Shown here in pieces: positions 57,760 through 64,000 of a stretch of 64,000 bases of DNA (position 1 is the stretch's first letter; every line of letters starts with the position of its first letter). The stretch lies in NCBI GenBank assembly GCA_963082975.1, contig OY720344.1, positions 64,446,546 to 64,510,545 of the forward strand, read 5' to 3'. The notes beneath the pieces are model-generated. The model made no database searches and was not told where the DNA came from. It saw only the letters and a program-made list of their open reading frames with translations. The position numbers and the translations under genes were made by a program. The stretch is from Labia minor. Its lineage: Eukaryota; Arthropoda; Insecta; Dermaptera; Spongiphoridae.

Positions 57760-60590
57760 CCTAGTATAAAAATAAAATATATTAAGTTGTAGAATTTAAT
57801 TGGCATGAGAATAAAATCCGATCATTCTATTCAGATATGTTTGTTGAACAATATTATTAATTAATTAAAGAAAAGTGATTATAGATAAAAATTAAGAATA
57901 AATCATTAGCTAAACTAGGAATATTTTTATTAAATAATATATATATAGAAATTAAAAATTTTAAACATATTTTTTTCTAAAGTTATTTATATTTTTGTAG
58001 AGTGTGAAAAGTTAACAATTGATCTCTCTCATTCAACAGAATAAATTATTCCTCAATCAAACTTTACAAAAATGTTAATCAAAAGGGTCTACGTAATAAA
58101 TGATGGTAGTTAATAATAAATAAAAAGAGAAGGAGAGGAGGTAAATAATAACAATCACTATAAAGTTAATTGATTAAAACTTGAAGAATAATAAGGTGTA
58201 TATATACATCTTATATATATGTATTTAGATTTAGATACTAGATAATATATATATTTAAAATTTGATTTTAATTTGAAAATTAAATATAGGAAAGAAATCG
58301 ATAGTAATTATCCTATTAATTAACTGTAGACAGTAATATACGGATATGTATACAGTACAAAACTACTTTTATAAAATACAACTATTAATGAGATTGTAAT
58401 ACCCCGGTTAAAAGGAAACAATGGCGGTACTAGACATATTCAAATAAATTTAACTTCATTTATTAGAATCAATTAAATTATAATTTTTTAAGCAGTAAAT
58501 TATCAAGCTTCTATTTGTGAATATATATTTAGAAAGATAGAAAATGTTAAAATATATTTAAGAGAGATATCCTATAGAAACATAAAACAATAGACTCCAG
58601 CTATAGCAGAATATACTATGTAAAGGTAAGAAATATTGTGTTGTGTAATGTATTTGAAATAACTACCAAACAATGTTTTATATAAAAGTTATATTAAAAA
58701 AAAGTAATTTGAATCTTTTTTTCTTTTATTACTATATGATATAATATAACTATATAAAAGTAAATAAATAATATTATTAGAAAATATATTTTATTATTCT
58801 ATTTTATAAATTATATTTATAAAAAAAATAATTAAACTTCTAAAAATTATATAAAGTTTTGAAAATATATATTATGATTGTTTATTATTATATTAAATAT
58901 AAATAACAGGAATAATATTATTTTTTAAACATTTTCTATTTTATTCTAAGTATAGCGTAAATATTATTTTCTTTTAAAAAAACAAAAATATATTTTTTCT
59001 TAATTTATTTTATTACAATTATTTTGTGATAAATCAATTTTCAAGTGGAAAATAATATTAATAATAAAAATATAAATTATGTCATTTATAATAAAAAATA
59101 TAGCTGATCAAACTTGCTTGATCTATAGGTTTTTTATATCTTTGAGATTTATTTTTAGGGTAGAAAGTAAATAAAATAACGATTTTAGAATTTCCCCACC
59201 TACCTCTTTTTCAGAAACCAATTCAATTTAAAAGGTATATGGTTAATAATTGCTTTGACTATTTTTATTCTTTAAAATATATAAATCAAAAAATAGAAAA
59301 TGCAATTGAAGGTAATCTAAAAAATAAAAAGTATATATCTTTATAGTCAGACATAAAAATAAAAATCTTATTTTAATTAAATAGAAATTAAACTTGATAG
59401 TACATTTAAAATAAAAATGATCATAAAATTTAAAAATGATAAGATTATAAATATAATAATAATAATAATAATAAAACCTAAATAAATAGATGAGGTTTGT
59501 TTATTAAACTTGTTTAAAGATACTAATATTATAAGAGTATATGGGGATGTTTAAATAGTAAATATAAATATGTAATATTTAGAAAAGATATAGTAGAGAA
59601 AGAGACAATTTATCCCCTTCTCCACTGCACTCCTTCAACCTTTTACACAAATACACACAGAGCCTGCCTATCAATTCTCTTTACTAAAAGGATGTACGTT
59701 TAAATTTAATAGGCTATTATATTCTATATATCTTTATCAGATGTCAAAAAACATATCTGAATTGAGATTCTATTTATTTTTTATTATAATATGAAATTTT
59801 AATGTTGCAATAAAATGAAATATTATTTTTAGTAATCGTTTCAACTTTGTTGTTATCGTTATACTGAAATGAAAAGAAATACTTTTTTTTCATTAATAGA
59901 AATATATATTATAAATTTATAGTTATTAAAACAATATATCTTCAAAAATGTAAATACATTATTTATTAGGTATTTTATATTAAGGCGTATTTTTAAATAA
60001 TAAACAAAATGTTTTTTATTAGATAATAAATCACATATTTTTAAAAGGTAATTTTTCGCTCTCCTTGTTTTAAATCATTTTTAATATTATAATATAATTT
60101 GTTAATTTGGATTGGACTAAAATATAACAAACATCCCTAGCGGAATCATTTTCACAATGTGTATATATTATTTATTATAGCAATTCCCAATCTAAGAATT
60201 ATTAAAATATTTAACTTTTTATTTTAAATTCTAATATTTAAATATCATTTCAATTAAATAATTTATTCTAAAAGTTCTCATTATAATTAATTTAATAAAA
60301 TATTTAGATCATATTTAGCTTAAATTTTATTTATTCTTTCTATATACATATTTGAATATTTCTTCTTTTCTATTTCAAAGTAAAGGATATAAATTTTATC
60401 ATTGTCTAATATAAAAAAAACAATATATTATTTTTAGTGTTTTATGACTATAAAAATATTTTCAAAACGTCAATTAAAATGACTAAATTATATTATTTTT
60501 TGCGCCTGTTATCATGCAGTAAAAAGGCTTATCTCATCAAAATTATTATCAAAAGGAATCAAATTTAAAATATATAAAACAATTATTTTG
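57760..60590. other. AT-rich gene-free stretch
   Basis: No ORF of merit. Contains (AAT)n at about 59,455-59,474 and scattered family H internal sequence near 60,176-60,230 and 60,515-60,570. Confidence 0.55.
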
Positions 60591-60596
60591 TCTGTT

Positions 60597-60990
60597 ATAT
60601 TATATGGGTTGGAGGCATGGTCTATTACCCTGGGAGATGAGAGTAGATTCAGAGTATTTGAAAATAGAATTCTTCCCAGAATTTATTGGCCAAAGAAAGA
60701 TGAGGACACCGGGGAATGGCGGAGACTGCATAACGATTAATTGTATGACCTCAATGCATTTCCAGAAATAGTTCGGGTTATAAAAGCGAGAAGGGTGCGA
60801 TAGGCAGGGCACGTGTGTAGAATGGGAGAGGAAAAAGATATTGGTGGGGAGACCGATTGGAAAACGTCCGCTTGGAAGACCAAGGACGCGTAGGAAGGGA
60901 CGTAAGATAGATGGGTCAAGGGCTCAGGATAGGGACATTTGGAGAAATGTGGTTGTTGCGGCCAAGAACTTTCGAGTACCGTTGAGCCAC
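60597..60990 (+). pseudogene. LINE reverse transcriptase C-terminal pseudogene
   Basis: The plus strand reads YGLEAWSITLGDESRFRVFE, NRILPRIYWPKKDEDTGEW, RRLHND, VIKARRVR then AGHVCRMGE and RPLGRPRTRRKG: the LINE segment after the polymerase (R-x-R-W-x-G-H-V-x-R-M). Stops replace the Glu/Trp expected after LHND and RVR. It ends in ATAGATAGATAGAT. Confidence 0.85.
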
Positions 60991-61231
60991 ATAGATAGAT
61001 AGATCTAACACATACAATAATAATATATATAATTAATTTACTGATTAAATTAAAATATATTTTAAATAAGAACACAAAAAGGAATGAATGTTTTATGTAA
61101 TATACTGTTTGAAACAAAATGGATGAAAACCTTTTACTACTTTCAACCAAATACTATGTACCACTCGGGGGTAGAGGGCGCGGAGCCCCCGTGAAGGTGT
61201 GAAGAAGGCCGAAGGCGCTCTGAGCAGCTAG
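60985..61231 (+). mobile_element. Helitron 3' part (H6) joined to the LINE fragment
   Basis: Shares its last 240 or so bases with H3 (ACACAAAAAGGAATGAATGT, CCACTCGGGGG) and ends GGCGCTCTGAGCAGCTAG followed by host T. The hairpin arm is partly degraded. The LINE piece directly precedes it where H3 has ATAGATATAG. Confidence 0.7.
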
Positions 61232-62159
61232 TTTTAAATAAATTTAAAGATTATACGCTTAAAATAGATGAGAGGAAAATAACGAAAATTCAAATACTTA
61301 TAGGAAAATACGTGAAATTTGAAATGTAAAATTGTTTAAATACTTATAATCACGAAGAATAATAACATTCGAGAATCTGGTGAAACCTGTTAAAAGCTTT
61401 AATTGCATCAAATCGATTATAGATAGGTATCAAAATTAAAGTTTATAAAATTATTATTTGTCCGGTTGAAATATTGTTCATGTGCGACACGTATTTTAAA
61501 AGGATATTTATGGACCATATAAAATAAGATCAGAGGGAAATAGATATTATACTTATTTATAATTTTTAAAGATAATGCCAATTTTTGTGTATTATTAAAG
61601 TATTAAAAATTATTGTTTCTTATGACTTTTCTAAGGGTAAGTTTATTTATTTAAGATAGTGAACTTTTTTATGTGATAAAGATTCATGGGACAGTAAAAA
61701 GTGTTATCACCAATAAAGTATATAAAAAATAAAAAATTTAAAATAATGAATAGATTTTATATCATAGTTCAACAAAAAAATATTTTTAGTATTAGATATG
61801 TGATTACATTTAAAATCTTAAAAACAATTCAATATATAAGTACATTTATAAATTCAGAAACATGTGTTAATTAATTCATTCATAAAAATATAATTAATTT
61901 ATTTTAATTATATTATATAAGTACATGTATCAGATATAAATTGGCTATATTAATACTAGAACAAAATAGATAATTAAACTTGACCACCAATTAACATTAC
62001 AATGCTTTATCTTAATTTAAGATATATTTTGGATCCATATTTTTAGGGTATTTTTAAATGGAAATTTTTTTAAAATGATCATTTCATAAATATATAGATA
62101 TATTGTTTTCATTGATTGCTAATCATTTAAGAGTATATATATATATATATATGTAGTAA

Positions 62160-62580
62160 TTGTTATTAATAATAAATTAGAGAATTCATATGAAAGTCGA
62201 TGAGATCAACCATTTATCCCATTCATTCTTTTGACCTTCTCTTTCTCATATGCCTATCAATAATCGCAATGAGTGAATGCATCAATAGGCCGCATTTATT
62301 TCCATTAGGAGTAATGGTCTTTGTGATGATACAAACAATGATCATGGTGAATAAATCAGCATTACTAATGATGTTCACCGATTGTATTAAACAATAAGAG
62401 AACGTGGAAAATTCGACCCTATCATTTCAGTTATACAATTGATCATTATTTAGGACATTAAGAAGCCTTCGTTCTAACATCTCAATGGTGGCCTCCCTTT
62501 TTGCTTATCAAACCAATTGTCCTTCTCATTTATGATCTTATCTGATATAAATGCATCTATTATTACAAATATTAATTATA
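62160..62580. other. Unassigned block upstream of the promoter
   Basis: Higher-complexity sequence with a 65-codon hydrophobic plus-strand ORF (62,200-62,397) that is not recognised. It may be a regulatory block of the promoter at 62,875. Confidence 0.25.
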
Positions 62581-62759
62581 TTATACTACAAATTATGCTG
62601 AGTAAGGATCAAAACTCGAATTATAATAATAATAATTATAGGATCTGAAAAAAACAAATGAAATTTATTTTATTATTTTCTCATGAAGATGTTCTCGGAG
62701 CGACTAAGCAAATTCATGTTTTGCTGGGACATATATTTAAAACCTCGCTACCCCCTCTT

Positions 62760-62910
62760 AGAAGCCTACGATTGGCAATAATAAGCGAGCCATCTATTGG
62801 GTCTCCGTTCAGTGCCTAACACGCGATTGGTCGTCGAGAGCCCCCACCACTCTGCTTAGATGTCACCAGCAGGGTATAAAAAGCCGTGGAGCAGGCTATC
62901 CAGGGGCAGT
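62760..62910 (+). promoter_or_regulatory. Core promoter with TATA box and CAGT initiator
   Basis: GGTATAAAAAG (TATA at 62,875) is followed about 33 bases later by GGCAGTTG, whose CAGT at 62,907-62,910 fits the arthropod initiator. Further CAGT motifs follow, including TCAGTT at 62,933. Upstream, inverted CCAAT boxes (GATTGG, ATTGGG, GATTGG) occur at about 62,773, 62,797 and 62,826. Local GC content is well above background. Direction is plus, away from the THSD7-like gene. The gene it serves is not identified. Confidence 0.6.
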
Positions 62911-63122
62911 TGCAGTGGCAGTTGAGCAGTTGTCAGTTGTGATTCAAGACGTTAAGAAGAACGACGAACATATCCGAAGACCGACGAAAATATCCGAAGA
63001 ACGAAGAACCGAAGATTTCCAAGACGTTTATTTTTTCCTGTGTATATATTTCTCAACAAGTTTTGAAAGAGAAGACTATCCGCAGAGAAGCTCGTAATCG
63101 ACGTATTTAATGGACTCACGAG

Positions 63123-63221
63123 ATGAACACTGAAGTCAAGGGAATCTTCTACCGTGTAAACCAATACGAAGATAATCCATTACCAGGATACCTCCTATAC
63201 ACAGAGGCTAAAGATATCTGA
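63123..63221 (+). CDS. Short ORF (32 codons) downstream of the promoter
   Basis: ATG in an acceptable context (G at -3), giving MNTEVKGIFYRVNQYEDNPL, PGYLLYTEAKDI and TGA. A shorter ATG ORF (MDSRDEH) overlaps just upstream. No family is recognised. It may be a real small peptide, or only the first coding part of a spliced gene; a possible donor AAG|GTGAAT lies at about 63,240. The region then ends in TTTCCAGC followed by a run of about 12 A at 63,310. Coding status is uncertain. Confidence 0.25.
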   Translation: MNTEVKGIFYRVNQYEDNPLPGYLLYTEAKDI

Positions 63222-64000
63222 AGGGTCAAATGGGCCAAGGTGAATTCCTTTCCCATTTAGACCTAGCCTAAGCCCCTAACATCTATGGGATAGGCGGATA
63301 ATTTCCAGCAAAAAAAAAAAAGAAATGCTGAGAATGTACAAATTTGTAAAAATACTAATAATAATAATATTTTTTTTTATATAGTAACTCATAATATTCA
63401 TAATTTTAAATTGTTTTAAAGGATATATATGTACTGTAATTTAAATTTAAACTTCTAAATATATATGTAAATAATAAAAAAAATTATTTGTCCCGTATAT
63501 TCATTTTGTTAAAAAGCATATGATTTAAATTAAATTTAAAATAAATTAAGAATATTTAATAATAGTAGTCATTATAGCATACGGGATTTATTAATTATCG
63601 TTGTTGGTTTTAATATCTTTGTAAAGGAAATGCTATATCACACGTAGCTCATGAAAGTAAACATGAAAGTACAAAGGGGAATAGAATAGAATCAAGTCCT
63701 CTTTACAATGAGCTCGGATTAATGTTTTGGGTCTGATTCTAGATTGTATTTAGAGTGAAAAGACAATGCCATACAAACACTAAATTCACAATTTCTAAAC
63801 ATAGATAGTAAATTAAGACTACATTCATTGCATGATGTATTTCATAACCAAACACATCAGAAAATTGTATCGTGTCCTTTTAATTTTATTTTAAAATAAA
63901 TAAAAGATGAAATTTAAAAAAATCAACTATTTACTATAAATGATAAAATAAAAGCGATTTAATTGAAATAATTTTATATCCAGGCGCATTAATATTATTG

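Noticed and set aside
62915-63097. 60-codon ORF in the leader after the promoter
   Set aside because: It starts at GTG, has no ATG, and lies in a repetitive leader.

Overview
The window reads as an AT-rich invertebrate nuclear genome, most likely an arthropod and perhaps an insect. It has spliced genes with GT-AG introns, an arthropod-style TATA box plus CAGT initiator, and abundant eukaryotic DNA transposons (mariner, hAT, pogo/Tigger-like, Helitron, Helentron-like) and LINE debris. There is no bacterial gene organisation, no tRNA or rRNA and no CRISPR array. The species cannot be named from the sequence. A hymenopteran would fit the base composition and repeat style, but that is a guess.

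One protein-coding gene dominates: the 3' half of a THSD7-type (thrombospondin type-1 domain-containing 7A/7B-like) transmembrane protein on the minus strand. Fourteen exons run from 53,108 down to 7,031. Intron phases agree at every junction, and the joined coding sequence of 2,918 nt (a 2-nt partial codon, then 972 codons including stop) stays open to the end. It encodes about 13 TSP1 modules with alternating WSxW-type and long-spacer repeats, an acidic Gly/Ser-rich juxtamembrane linker, one transmembrane helix and a short Pro/Gln-rich tail. The N-terminal half and signal peptide are not in the window and should lie upstream, beyond 64,000. The second intron seen here is about 29.5 kb (21,049-50,574) and has been filled by mobile elements.

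Layout: 1-6,900 is the gene's 3' flank, with Helentron-like elements, a pogo-like MITE, a mariner remnant and AT-rich filler. 7,031-21,048 holds twelve exons. 21,049-50,574 is the giant intron, with nested Helentron-like family B copies, hAT MITEs, Helitron pieces, a 770-bp-arm inverted duplication and a few GC-rich islets. 50,575-53,108 holds two exons separated by an intron with a TIR element set in (AT)n. 53,109-62,600 is gene-poor, with more family A, B and H elements, a mariner pseudogene and a LINE-Helitron composite. 62,760-63,321 holds a plus-strand TATA/initiator promoter with a short transcript-like region carrying a 32-codon ORF.

The most unusual feature is a set of nonautonomous repeat families with different ends but the same plan: subterminal inverted repeats, a microsatellite, a conserved core, and a 3' stem-loop. 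Families A, B and C share three core motifs at near-constant spacing (GATGAAATTTGGTA, 31-32 nt, ATCAACTTTTG, 14 nt, ACCGGAAG). Family B has inserted into its own poly-T site at three loci, and its terminal hairpin shows a paired-base change in a subfamily.
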